From contig OZ244736.1 in NCBI GenBank assembly GCA_965219405.1, forward strand, positions 806,001 through 870,000: DNA of 64,000 nucleotides, written 5' to 3'. The notes beneath the pieces were generated by a model, which was not told where the DNA came from, searched no databases, and worked only from the letters and a program-made list of their open reading frames with translations. Both the position numbers and the translations under genes were made by a program. Source of the stretch: VXMO01 sp965219405 (GTDB lineage Bacteria > Chloroflexota > Dehalococcoidia > UBA6926). Shown piece after piece: positions 46,702 to 54,534 of this stretch (position 1 is the first letter of the stretch; every line of letters starts with the position of its first letter).

Positions 46702-48606
46702 GTGGCTACGCCCGAACCAATGCAGACCGACAGAGCATCATTTTCCCTGTGGGCGCGCCGCGCTGCAGCCGCGTTGATTGCGGTCATTTTTTTGCCCATT
46801 GCCATCTTTGCCATCACCTTCTCGGGGGTGAGGGCGTCCGTTAGTGAGCCGGATGATTTGATTGAAGCATTGAATGAGGCGGACTTCTACAGCTACACGC
46901 ATGACCATCTCGTTCCATCGGCTCTGGATGAACTCTTTCAGGAAACCGATCATGACGTTATTCGCGTGGCCGAGCCGTGGAAAGAGGACGTTGGCTTTTC
47001 ACTTAGGACTGCTTTTCCCGCCGGAGAGATTCGTGAAGAGACGGAGAACGTGCTGCGGGCCGCATGGCCGTATTTCTGGGGACGGTCAGACGAGTTCGAC
47101 GTTGCCATTTCCGTTGCGCCACGAGCGGCACGCGGATTCGACGAGCTATCGAGCCGTGTTTCCCGGGAGAACCCGGACGTGTACGGCCCGCTGATTGAAC
47201 TGCTTCAAGGCCGGGTGGAGGAAGAAACGGCCGAATACGCCGTGACCTCGGTGGACCTGGGCGCCATTGCGGAATCGCACCTGCCGGACATCGCGCCGAG
47301 CGACTGGCTGTTTCCGCGTGTTGGGCAGGCAGTGGCCGACGTTGGCGCGTACTACATCGGAGAGACGGAGAATTCGGAGATTACAGTTCCCATCGATGAT
47401 CGGGCATGGGCAGTTCAGAATGCGATCATCGACGTGCTCACCGAAGCTGATATCGACGATGCGTCCCTGATGGAAGCTGTGGTGGCCGGCCTGGACGCGT
47501 CAACGCAGATGGAGGCGTTGTTTGTCCCGGGATTTGGCGATGTGGACGCCGAGCTGGTGGGAGAGTTCATCCTCGACGAGATTTCACCTGACGAACTGAG
47601 TCGAGTGAAGGCGCAGGTGATCCAGGATGTTTCGATCTACGCTGTGGGCCTGTCCGATGTTCCGTTGCGTTCTGACGTGAAATTGTCCCTGGCGCGGGCA
47701 CGAATTGAGGCTCCTATAGCAATCGCGGCGGAGGCGGACAGCCGCCTTGAGGCCGAATTCAACGCGGTGCCGGCTTGTCCGCCCGGACATATGCCGGACG
47801 TCCTGATGCAGGAATCTCTGGAAGACATTCTCCCCCCGTGCGTAATTTCGGGCATGACCTACGATGAGTACCAGCTTGCCGTTGGGCTCGATGCCGAGGA
47901 TGTTGTGCGAGAGGAAACGCAGCGGATGATTCCCCTTTCCATCTCAGTCAACTCCGATGATGTTCTAACAGCACTCGACCCGGGGGAAATGGATCTTATT
48001 GAACGGGTGAGGGAGGCTGTTGCGCAGGGAGTAACGGCAGATGCGGCGAATCTTACTGCGGAGTTGAGCGAGGAGCTTTTCGAGGATCCGGATCAACTGC
48101 GCGAGTACATTCGCGCCGGGTTCGATATATCGGATCAGACCGTTGAGGATGCCCTGGGGGAGGACGATGGGTCGTCGTTGCAGGCAACCCGGGATTTCCT
48201 TGCCTCCAGCGGGTTCGTCCAGATTGTGCTCTGGGCTGTTGCCGCGATAGTGCTGTTCCTGCTTGCGTTCGTGGGCGGCAGGGGCTGGGAGGGGCGGCTG
48301 ACGTGGGCATCCATCGTTCTGGGCATTGGCGCGATTCTCGCGTGGCTGCTGGCGACAGTACCACTTGAACTCATTGTTCGCCCTGGCCTGGAGGAGTGGG
48401 CAGACAGCCTCATCGCGGAATTTACGGATGACGCGGCGATGGAGTTGGTGATGCGTGTTGAGACGTTGATCACAAGCCTGCTCGATGCGGTATCGGAAAG
48501 AGTGAGATCACAGGCCATCCGGGTCGGTGTGGTTGCCGGAGTGGCGTTGATCATCGCGCGCCTGCTCGCGCCGGATTCGGTCGGTCGGCGGCCGTCCGGG
48601 CGCTGA
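46702..48606 (+). CDS. Large hypothetical membrane-anchored protein
   Basis: 634 residues from GTG. One N-terminal helix (AAAALIAVIFLPIAIFAITF, about 20-40), an extracytoplasmic acidic alpha-helical domain of about 450 residues, and near the C-terminus helices FVQIVLWAVAAIVLFLLAFVG, ASIVLGIGAILAWLLATVP and VGVVAGVALIIARLL. The domain has regularly spaced segments like LIEALNEADFYSYTHDHLV and LIERVREAVAQGVTADAANL that may be internal repeats. I recognise no family. Length, acidic composition and topology suggest an envelope-spanning or stalk protein. No ribosome site; probably leaderless. Confidence 0.6.
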   Translation: MATPEPMQTDRASFSLWARRAAAALIAVIFLPIAIFAITFSGVRASVSEPDDLIEALNEADFYSYTHDHLVPSALDELFQETDHDVIRVAEPWKEDVGFSLRTAFPAGEIREETENVLRAAWPYFWGRSDEFDVAISVAPRAARGFDELSSRVSRENPDVYGPLIELLQGRVEEETAEYAVTSVDLGAIAESHLPDIAPSDWLFPRVGQAVADVGAYYIGETENSEITVPIDDRAWAVQNAIIDVLTEADIDDASLMEAVVAGLDASTQMEALFVPGFGDVDAELVGEFILDEISPDELSRVKAQVIQDVSIYAVGLSDVPLRSDVKLSLARARIEAPIAIAAEADSRLEAEFNAVPACPPGHMPDVLMQESLEDILPPCVISGMTYDEYQLAVGLDAEDVVREETQRMIPLSISVNSDDVLTALDPGEMDLIERVREAVAQGVTADAANLTAELSEELFEDPDQLREYIRAGFDISDQTVEDALGEDDGSSLQATRDFLASSGFVQIVLWAVAAIVLFLLAFVGGRGWEGRLTWASIVLGIGAILAWLLATVPLELIVRPGLEEWADSLIAEFTDDAAMELVMRVETLITSLLDAVSERVRSQAIRVGVVAGVALIIARLLAPDSVGRRPSGR

Positions 48607-48660
48607 ACGGATCGGGCGTCGGCAATCTGGCGGATTCGGTTGTGGCACAATAGGCTCGTC

Positions 48661-49110
48661 ATGCTGAATGTTGGTGACAAGGCACCTGATTTCGTTGTAC
48701 GGCTTGGCAGTGGGGGACAGTTCAAATTGTCCAACTATCGCGGACAGAATGTCGTGCTGTTCTTCTACCCAAAGGCCTTCACGTACGGCTGCACGCAGGA
48801 AGTCGGTGGTTTCTGCGACATGCATGACCACATCCTGTCGAAGAACGCCGTCGTCTTAGGTATCAGCGCGGACTCCGTAGAGACGCTCAGCAAGTTTGCG
48901 AAGTCTACCGAGGCTCCTTTTGGACTCGGCAGTGATGAGACGAAACTGGTCAGGAAACTGTATGACGTAGAGCGCCGTTTCGGACTCGGCACGTCACGAG
49001 TGACGTACGTCATCAACGGAGACGGTGTCATTCAGGGCGTGTACCACAACGAAATCGTCATGAGCGCCCACATCCGCAGCGCCCTGGGAGCTCTCGAAGA
49101 ACTGGTCTAG
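48661..49110 (+). CDS. Peroxiredoxin, Bcp/PrxQ-like
   Basis: 149 residues. Reduces hydroperoxides using thioredoxin. Seen: FFYPKAFTYGCTQE with the peroxidatic Cys44 in a PxxFTxGCT context, then Cys52 as possible resolving residue. The usual PrxQ resolving Cys is 5 positions after the first; here it is 8. Later motifs ISADSVETLSKFA and GTSRVTYVINGDGVI fit. CACAAT lies 9 bases before the ATG and there is no ribosome site, so the mRNA may be leaderless. Confidence 0.9.
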   Translation: MLNVGDKAPDFVVRLGSGGQFKLSNYRGQNVVLFFYPKAFTYGCTQEVGGFCDMHDHILSKNAVVLGISADSVETLSKFAKSTEAPFGLGSDETKLVRKLYDVERRFGLGTSRVTYVINGDGVIQGVYHNEIVMSAHIRSALGALEELV

Positions 49111-49206
49111 TATTGCGCGGCTCCATTCCGGTTGAAAGTGAAGAGCCGGAACGCGGCAGATAAACGTCCTCAAAGACCTGAGTTGGGTCGCGAACTTTAA
49201 GAAACA

Positions 49207-49236
49207 TTGACGGCACTCGCTCACAAGTGCTATATT
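49207..49236 (+). promoter_or_regulatory. lexA promoter
   Basis: TTGACG (49207-49212), 18-base spacer and TATATT (49231-49236). The upstream CGCGAACTTTAAGAAACATT resembles that before dgt. Confidence 0.65.
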
Positions 49237-49246
49237 CCCGGAAGCG

Positions 49247-49260
49247 CGAACATTGGTTCG
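49247..49260. promoter_or_regulatory. LexA-binding SOS box
   Basis: CGAACATTGGTTCG fits the Gram-positive/Chloroflexota-type pattern GAAC-N4-GTTC exactly, with flanking C and G. It lies about 10 bases downstream of the -10, across the expected start site, so binding would block lexA itself. Confidence 0.85.
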
Positions 49261-49305
49261 TTCATTTTGGGTGTGACAATCGCATGAATACGAGGGAGGC
49301 GGCTG

Positions 49306-49938
<633 letters not shown>

Positions 49939-49947
49939 GGGAAATAC

Positions 49948-50030
49948 CGGCGAGGGGACCTTGAGGCCCCCGATTTGCCTATGAAGAACCGGCCTCACAT
50001 TAGAGGCGAGGCCCGGAAAAGGTTGAGTTC
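49948..50030. terminator. Possible terminator hairpins between lexA and the desulforedoxin-like genes
   Basis: GGGGACC-TTGA-GGCCCC and a second CCGGCCTC...GAGGC pairing lie between the convergent genes. There is no T-run, so termination is uncertain. Confidence 0.25.
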
Positions 50031-50039
50031 TGGCTGAGG

Positions 50040-50183
50040 CTAGTCTGCGGAGGGGACGCGGCGCTGGCCCTGGAGTTCCATCTCCTTGTCGCAGCAGGTG
50101 ATTGCCGCGTCTGAGGCCTTTGTCGCCAAAACCTGTGTTCCGCAGGTTTCACATTCGTATCGTTTGCCAAGCTGAATCGTCAC
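50040..50183 (-). CDS. Desulforedoxin-like small zinc/iron protein
   Basis: 47 residues, too short for most ORF lists. GTG start with GGGAGGATCGAGA before it. The pattern KRYECETCGTQVLATKASDA then ITCCDKEMEL has CxxC and CC, the four-cysteine metal site of desulforedoxin and of the N-terminal part of desulfoferrodoxin. An ATG further upstream (50200s) would add residues before the ribosome site and is less likely. It may bind iron or zinc as a small redox or structural module. A second, similar gene lies just upstream on the same strand. Confidence 0.75.
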   Translation of the reverse strand: MTIQLGKRYECETCGTQVLATKASDAAITCCDKEMELQGQRRVPSAD

Positions 50184-50236
50184 TCTCGATCCTCCCGTTG
50201 TCATACGCCTGATGTATTGGGCGCTCAGGTATTGCG

Positions 50237-50353
50237 CTACTTCTGCGCCATCGCTTCGCCGTGGCAGTTCAGGGCACCATCGCCGCCCTTGGTGACCACA
50301 ACCTCGACGCCGCAGGATGCGCATCCGTATCGCTTGCCCATCTGGTTCGCCAT
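50237..50353 (-). CDS. Second desulforedoxin-like small protein, CC changed to CH
   Basis: 38 residues, MANQMGKRYGCASCGVEVVV then TKGGDGALNCHGEAMAQK. The same CxxC as its neighbour, but the paired cysteines are Cys-His, so the metal site would be Cys3His or lost. Start ATG with GGGAGGTTAGGTCAAAGAC upstream. The two genes are 53 bases apart and are likely paralogs in one transcript. Length and repeated GKRY-xC-xxCG pattern support coding; function unknown. Confidence 0.7.
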   Translation of the reverse strand: MANQMGKRYGCASCGVEVVVTKGGDGALNCHGEAMAQK

Positions 50354-50510
50354 GTCTTTGACCTAACCTCCCGTCACGTCAACAAATTTGTTGAAAATGT
50401 GGGCGTTTCCACAGGCGCGGAGCCTGTGCCGCCGCAAGGAATCCCAGTATAAAGTTGCATCCAGAGACTCGTCAATTGGAGGAGGGCGTGCGGAGGGCGG
50501 CGGATGCGAG

Positions 50511-50516
50511 TAGTAT
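50511..50516 (+). promoter_or_regulatory. -10 element of leaderless small membrane-protein gene
   Basis: TAGTAT ends 7 bases before the ATG at 50524; an in-frame ATG at 50515 overlaps it. Confidence 0.4.
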
Positions 50517-50523
50517 GAGCGGC

Positions 50524-50811
50524 ATGAAGGACGAGTGGGTGGCCGCGTGGGCCTTCGTCGGTATCATGATTGCGATCAAGATTGTGTTGGGCGTGATCAT
50601 CTTCATCTACATGCCGCTTCGGGAGACCGCGTCCCTCTACACCGTCGTTCACCTCAGCGCCATATTTGGCCTCATTCCGCTGTTAGCATTGGCCGGAGGA
50701 GGGATTTTCTTCTGGTTGAAAGTGGTTCGCTTGCGGATGCAGCGAAAGCGCCTGCTGGAATCCGAGTGGCAGGTTGACCCGGACGTTTCTCCTCACAGTT
50801 CCGCCACGTAG
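50524..50811 (+). CDS. Small two-helix membrane protein
   Basis: 95 residues (MKDEWVAAW start, or 98 if the ATG at 50515 is used). Two membrane helices, AFVGIMIAIKIVLGVIIFIYM and VHLSAIFGLIPLLALAGGGIFFW, with a basic cytoplasmic tail VVRLRMQRKRLLESEW. No family recognised. It lies between the desulforedoxin-like pair and the convergent modC. The frame extends upstream to 50455 but with residues that do not look coding. Confidence 0.55.
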   Translation: MKDEWVAAWAFVGIMIAIKIVLGVIIFIYMPLRETASLYTVVHLSAIFGLIPLLALAGGGIFFWLKVVRLRMQRKRLLESEWQVDPDVSPHSSAT

Positions 50812-50831
50812 CGGGTGCTATTGGTGACCGG

Positions 50832-51920
50832 TCACTCACCGGACAGCAGGAAGCAGCTCGACGCCTTTACCACAGCCCACATCTGCGCCCCCTCGTGTAT
50901 TCCCAGCTGCGTGATGGCGTGGCGCGTCACGTGAGAAACGAGGGCCAGCCCCGCCCCGCAGTCAACTGTTACGTCATGGCCGGGGGATCGCGGTTCGATG
51001 GACGTCACGGTTCCGGCAAAGATGTTGCGCGCTGATAGTCCCTGTGGCTCGCTGCTGGCAAGGATGACGTCCGAGGACCGGATGCCGACGGTGACCACGT
51101 CTCCCTCATGTGCCTCGGCGAGCGGTGTCTCGAGGGTGAGCGGCGAATCATCAAGGGTCTCACAGAGCATTGCGCCGTCCTCGGGCTGGAGGCGGGCAAC
51201 GCGCATCTGCAAGAGATTCTCCACGCCGGCCAGACGGGCGATGCGGGGGGCGGCGGGCTGCCGAAGGGTTTTGACAGGATCACCCTGTGCGACGATGCGG
51301 CCGTTGTCGATGATCTGAACATGGTCGGCTAGTGCAAGAGCTTCCTCCGCGTCATGTGTGACGAGGATCACTGGCACGTGGGATCCGGTGAGAATCTGTC
51401 GAATCTCCTGCCGCACGGCGCGGCGCAGTTCAGAGTCGAGGGCCGCGAATGGCTCATCGAGGAGCAAGACGCGCGGCTGCGTAGCCAACGCTCTTGCGAG
51501 GGCAACACGCTGCCGTTGACCACCGGATAGTTCCCAGATGCGACGGTCCTGCAGCTCCTGCAGGTCAAGCGTGCGCGTGAGTTCGGCGGCGCGTGCCCGC
51601 GAGTCGGGGTTCAGAGCGCCGTAGGCGATATTGGCCGCCACCGTTAGATGGGGAAACAGGCCGTATTCCTGCGGCATGAGGCCGATACGGCGGCGGTGAG
51701 GAGGGGTCCAGAGACCCGAATCGTGATCAAAGACAACCGCGCTATCCAGCTCGATGCGTCCCTCGTCCGGCCGAACAAGGCCGGCGATGGCGCGCAGTGT
51801 GAGAGATTTGCCCGCGCCGGACGGGCCGTAGAGCACGGTGACCGTTCCGGCCTCAACATCCCATGACACGTCCAGTGAGAACGTGCCGACACGGTGTCGG
51901 ACCCACCCGCGAGCGCTCAT
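50832..51920 (-). CDS. modC: Molybdate ABC transporter ATP-binding protein
   Basis: 362 residues. Energises molybdate import. Seen: Walker A YGPSGAGKSLTLRAIAGL, Q-loop region RIGLMPQEYGLFPHL, signature ELSGGQRQRVALARAL, Walker B RVLLLDEPFAALDSE and the switch His in VTHDAEEALALAD. The C-terminal about 110 residues form a TOBE-type regulatory domain. The start at ATG 51920 overlaps the modB stop by 4 bases; the frame open further upstream is shadow. Order modA-modB-modC on the minus strand. Confidence 0.92.
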   Translation of the reverse strand: MSARGWVRHRVGTFSLDVSWDVEAGTVTVLYGPSGAGKSLTLRAIAGLVRPDEGRIELDSAVVFDHDSGLWTPPHRRRIGLMPQEYGLFPHLTVAANIAYGALNPDSRARAAELTRTLDLQELQDRRIWELSGGQRQRVALARALATQPRVLLLDEPFAALDSELRRAVRQEIRQILTGSHVPVILVTHDAEEALALADHVQIIDNGRIVAQGDPVKTLRQPAAPRIARLAGVENLLQMRVARLQPEDGAMLCETLDDSPLTLETPLAEAHEGDVVTVGIRSSDVILASSEPQGLSARNIFAGTVTSIEPRSPGHDVTVDCGAGLALVSHVTRHAITQLGIHEGAQMWAVVKASSCFLLSGE

Positions 51921-52732
51921 TCGAGCCTCCCTGCGGGCACAGTTGCGCGCGCGGCGGCCAGGGCGAGGATGAACAGGACGATGAGCGACGCGGCCACGAG
52001 TATGACGGCCAGGGCGAGTGCAGCGCCGACATCGCTCTCCATCGCGCTCAGGATGGCGAGCGGCATGGTCTGGGTGCGTCCGGAGAGGTTGCCGGCGAAC
52101 ATGATTGTCGCGCCGAACTCTGAGATAGCCCGCGCCCAGGAAAGGGCCAGACCCCCTACGATCGATGGCCATGCGAGGGGCGCAGAGATACGCCAGAAGG
52201 TGCGCCACGGAGAGATACCCAGGGTCTGGGAGATCTCCTCCAACTCTCGTGGCACGGCCTGGAATCCGAGCTTGGCCGCGCGGATAAAGAACGGCGCGGA
52301 GACGAATATCTGGGCCAGTATGACAGCCGTCGTCGTGAATGGCAGCCGAATACCGGCGGCGTCGAGGGCGTCGCCCAGGATTCCCATGCGCCCAAAGGCC
52401 ATGAGCATAGCCAAGCCTGCCACGACGGGCGGCAGGACAAGGGGAACGTCGATCAGGACATCGATGACGCGTGACAAGGGGCCTGAACGGCGGGAAAGGT
52501 AGCGCGCGATGGGGACGCCCGCTCCCACCACGATAATCATGCTGATAAGGCTGGTGATTAGCGAGAGGCGCAGGGCAGTGAGCGTGATGTCGCTCGTCAG
52601 GCTGTCCCAGAGGCTGTAGGAAGAGACCGCCCGGATGAACAGCGCGATCAGCGGCAGCGCGATAAACGCGATGTAGATAAGGGTGATGATGCCGCCGGGA
52701 GGGAGGCCGAGGGGGAATGTGCGCCGATTCAC
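51917..52732 (-). CDS. modB: Molybdate ABC transporter permease
   Basis: 271 residues, about six membrane helices. Seen: DVPLVLPPVVAGLAMLMAFG, a segment typical of ModB permeases, and the EAA-type coupling loop ELEEISQTLGISPWRTFWRI. It ends AISEFGATIMFAGNLSGRTQTMPLAI, a motif strongly conserved in molybdate and sulfate permeases. GTG start. It begins just 10 bases after the modA stop and overlaps modC by 4, so modABC is one operon. Confidence 0.93.
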   Translation of the reverse strand: MNRRTFPLGLPPGGIITLIYIAFIALPLIALFIRAVSSYSLWDSLTSDITLTALRLSLITSLISMIIVVGAGVPIARYLSRRSGPLSRVIDVLIDVPLVLPPVVAGLAMLMAFGRMGILGDALDAAGIRLPFTTTAVILAQIFVSAPFFIRAAKLGFQAVPRELEEISQTLGISPWRTFWRISAPLAWPSIVGGLALSWARAISEFGATIMFAGNLSGRTQTMPLAILSAMESDVGAALALAVILVAASLIVLFILALAAARATVPAGRLE

Positions 52733-52740
52733 GACTGGGC

Positions 52741-52809
52741 CCTCACCCTAACCCTCTCCCTGAGGGAGAGGGGACCCGATGGATTCCGGCTTTCGCCGGA
52801 ATGAGGGGA
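52741..52809. repeat. Composite repeat at the 3' end of modA (family B plus a TGAGGGAGAGG element)
   Basis: CCCTCTCCCTCA-type palindromic repeat (52750-52772) followed by GATTCCGGCTTTCGCCGGAA (from 52781) and TGAGGGGA. Both are read through as the modA tail. Confidence 0.85.
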
Positions 52810-53645
52810 ACAAGGGGAGAGGGGGCCGTTGCGAGCGTCAGAAAACCGTGGGAGATGAGAATCTGCTGGCCCGCCTCAGAGACGAGCAAGTCCAGGAATG
52901 CCTGAGCGGTGTCGTGATGAGGAGAATCGCGCAGGGCTGCGCCCACATAGGCGATATCACCGGGGTTCTGGTCGGGAATGGTCAGCGACCGCAAACCCGT
53001 GTCGCGGAGATCGGACCGATAGACGAAACCGGCGTCGGCCTCGCCCAATTGCACCTTGGCGAGAACCGCCCGCACGTTGGTCTCCTCGGAAACGATATTT
53101 GCGAACACGGCCTCGTCGAAATCACCGGGAAAACCTTCCTGTTGCGCCATGTCTGTAATAAGGGCACGGGCGTAACGTCCCGCAGGAACGTCCGGCAGTG
53201 CGATCACGATTTTCACGTCCGGCTCCGCAAGCTCCTCAAGGGATTGAATTGATTGGCCGGAGTCCGCGAGGGCAACCACCATCTCGCTGGTCGCAACGGC
53301 GGTGATTGATGAATCCACGAGCAGGTGAGTGATTGCATCGACGTGGCGGGGATCTGCGGAGATGAAGGTGTCGGCCTCCGCGCCCTCCTCGAGCTGCGCG
53401 CGGAGCCGTGAACTCCCCGCAAAGTGCATCTCAACCTGAACGCCCTCATTTTCCACCTCAAAGACCGCTGCCATTTCCGTGAGCGCCTCCGCCAGCGATG
53501 ATGCCGCGAAGACACGGAGGGTGACGGTGTCCTCCGGCCTGTCTGAGGCACAGGCGGCTGCAGTTATGACGGCAAGGGCAGATACGGCAAGCATGAGCAG
53601 GTAGCGGATATGGCGTGTGTGAATAGTCACAATCCTGCGACTCAT
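52743..53645 (-). CDS. modA: Molybdate-binding lipoprotein with repeat-derived C-terminal tail
   Basis: 300 residues. Lipobox AVITAAAC with Cys about residue 32, then LRVFAASSLAEALTEMAAVFE, FAGSSRLRAQLEEGA and the ADTFISADP and EADAGFVYRSD segments of ModA proteins. The normal domain ends near ILISHGFLTLATA; the final about 24 residues, including PLIPAKAGIHR and PSPSGRGLG, are direct translations of two dispersed DNA repeats. The original stop has probably been lost by insertion. It should bind molybdate or tungstate and feed the molybdenum enzyme of this region. Confidence 0.9.
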   Translation of the reverse strand: MSRRIVTIHTRHIRYLLMLAVSALAVITAAACASDRPEDTVTLRVFAASSLAEALTEMAAVFEVENEGVQVEMHFAGSSRLRAQLEEGAEADTFISADPRHVDAITHLLVDSSITAVATSEMVVALADSGQSIQSLEELAEPDVKIVIALPDVPAGRYARALITDMAQQEGFPGDFDEAVFANIVSEETNVRAVLAKVQLGEADAGFVYRSDLRDTGLRSLTIPDQNPGDIAYVGAALRDSPHHDTAQAFLDLLVSEAGQQILISHGFLTLATAPSPLVPLIPAKAGIHRVPSPSGRGLG

Positions 53646-53671
53646 TGTAGTCCCGCGCCGAGTTCATCGGG

Positions 53672-53678
53672 TATTATC
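53672..53678. promoter_or_regulatory. Bidirectional -10 region, xth and modA
   Basis: TATTATC reads TATTAT on the plus strand, ending 7 bases before the xth ATG (53685), and GATAAT on the minus strand, about 28 bases before modA's ATG. Confidence 0.45.
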
Positions 53679-53684
53679 AGGGAC

Positions 53685-54470
53685 ATGGCGACGACGCTGC
53701 TTTCATGGAACGTGAACGGCCTGCGTGCCGTGCATCGCAAGGGCGAATTCCCGGCGATACTATCGCATATCTCACCAGATGTCCTTTGCATCCAGGAAAC
53801 GAAATCTCAACCCGACCAACTCACGAAGGCCGTACTGGAGGTTGAGGGCTATGAGGCCCATTTCGCCTCTGCGGAGCGGAAGGGCTATTCCGGGGTCGCC
53901 GTCTACACAAAGTCTGCGCCGAAGAATGTGTCCACCACGTTCGGGCCGGATAACCGCTGGGACAACGAAGGGCGTGTGCTCAGGCTCGATTACGGTGAGT
54001 TCGTCCTGTATAACGTCTATTTCCCCAACGGGCGCTCGTCCAAGGAGCGGCTTGCCTACAAGATGGAGTTCTACGACGCCTTCCTGGCGCATATCGAGTC
54101 CGAGAGGCAGGCAGGGAGCAATATCGTCGTCTGCGGGGACGTGAACACGGCGCACCACGAGATCGATCTCGCGCGGCCGAGGGAGAACCAGAAGACGTCC
54201 GGGTTCCTGCCGGAAGAGCGGGCGTGGATGGATAAACTCATGGGTAGTGGGTACGTCGACACGTTCCGCAGGTTCGTCCCGGATGAGAACGGGCATTACT
54301 CCTACTGGGACACGATGACGCGGGCACGCGATCGCAACGTTGGATGGCGGATCGATTACTTCTTCGTCAACGAGGAGTTGATGGATCGCGTTTCCAATGC
54401 GTTCATCCTGTCTGATGTGATGGGTTCCGATCACTGCCCGGTGGGGCTTGAGTTGTCGGTTGATCTGTAG
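53685..54470 (+). CDS. xth: Exodeoxyribonuclease III
   Basis: 261 residues, AP endonuclease/3'-exonuclease of base excision repair. Seen: SWNVNGLRAVHRKG, VLCIQETKS with the metal Glu, YSGVAVYTK, FYDAFLAHIE, VCGDVNTAHHEIDL with Asp/Asn, and MGSDHCPVGLEL with the Asp-His pair. All motifs of the Xth family are present. ATG is 7 bases after a -10, so probably leaderless. A longer frame from 53610 crosses the promoter and is unlikely. Confidence 0.94.
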   Translation: MATTLLSWNVNGLRAVHRKGEFPAILSHISPDVLCIQETKSQPDQLTKAVLEVEGYEAHFASAERKGYSGVAVYTKSAPKNVSTTFGPDNRWDNEGRVLRLDYGEFVLYNVYFPNGRSSKERLAYKMEFYDAFLAHIESERQAGSNIVVCGDVNTAHHEIDLARPRENQKTSGFLPEERAWMDKLMGSGYVDTFRRFVPDENGHYSYWDTMTRARDRNVGWRIDYFFVNEELMDRVSNAFILSDVMGSDHCPVGLELSVDL

Positions 54471-54522
54471 GGGCTTGCGCCACACCCGCAGCATCTTTCC
54501 TGAGCGAACCCGGCATTTCGGC

Positions 54523-54528
54523 TAATGT
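54523..54528 (+). promoter_or_regulatory. -10 element of leaderless pyk
   Basis: TAATGT ends 6 bases before the ATG at 54535. Confidence 0.45.
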
Positions 54529-54534
54529 AGGGGC

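Noticed and set aside
53646..53684. Molybdenum cofactor riboswitch before modA
   Set aside because: Only about 40 bases separate modA from the divergent xth gene, too little for the structure.
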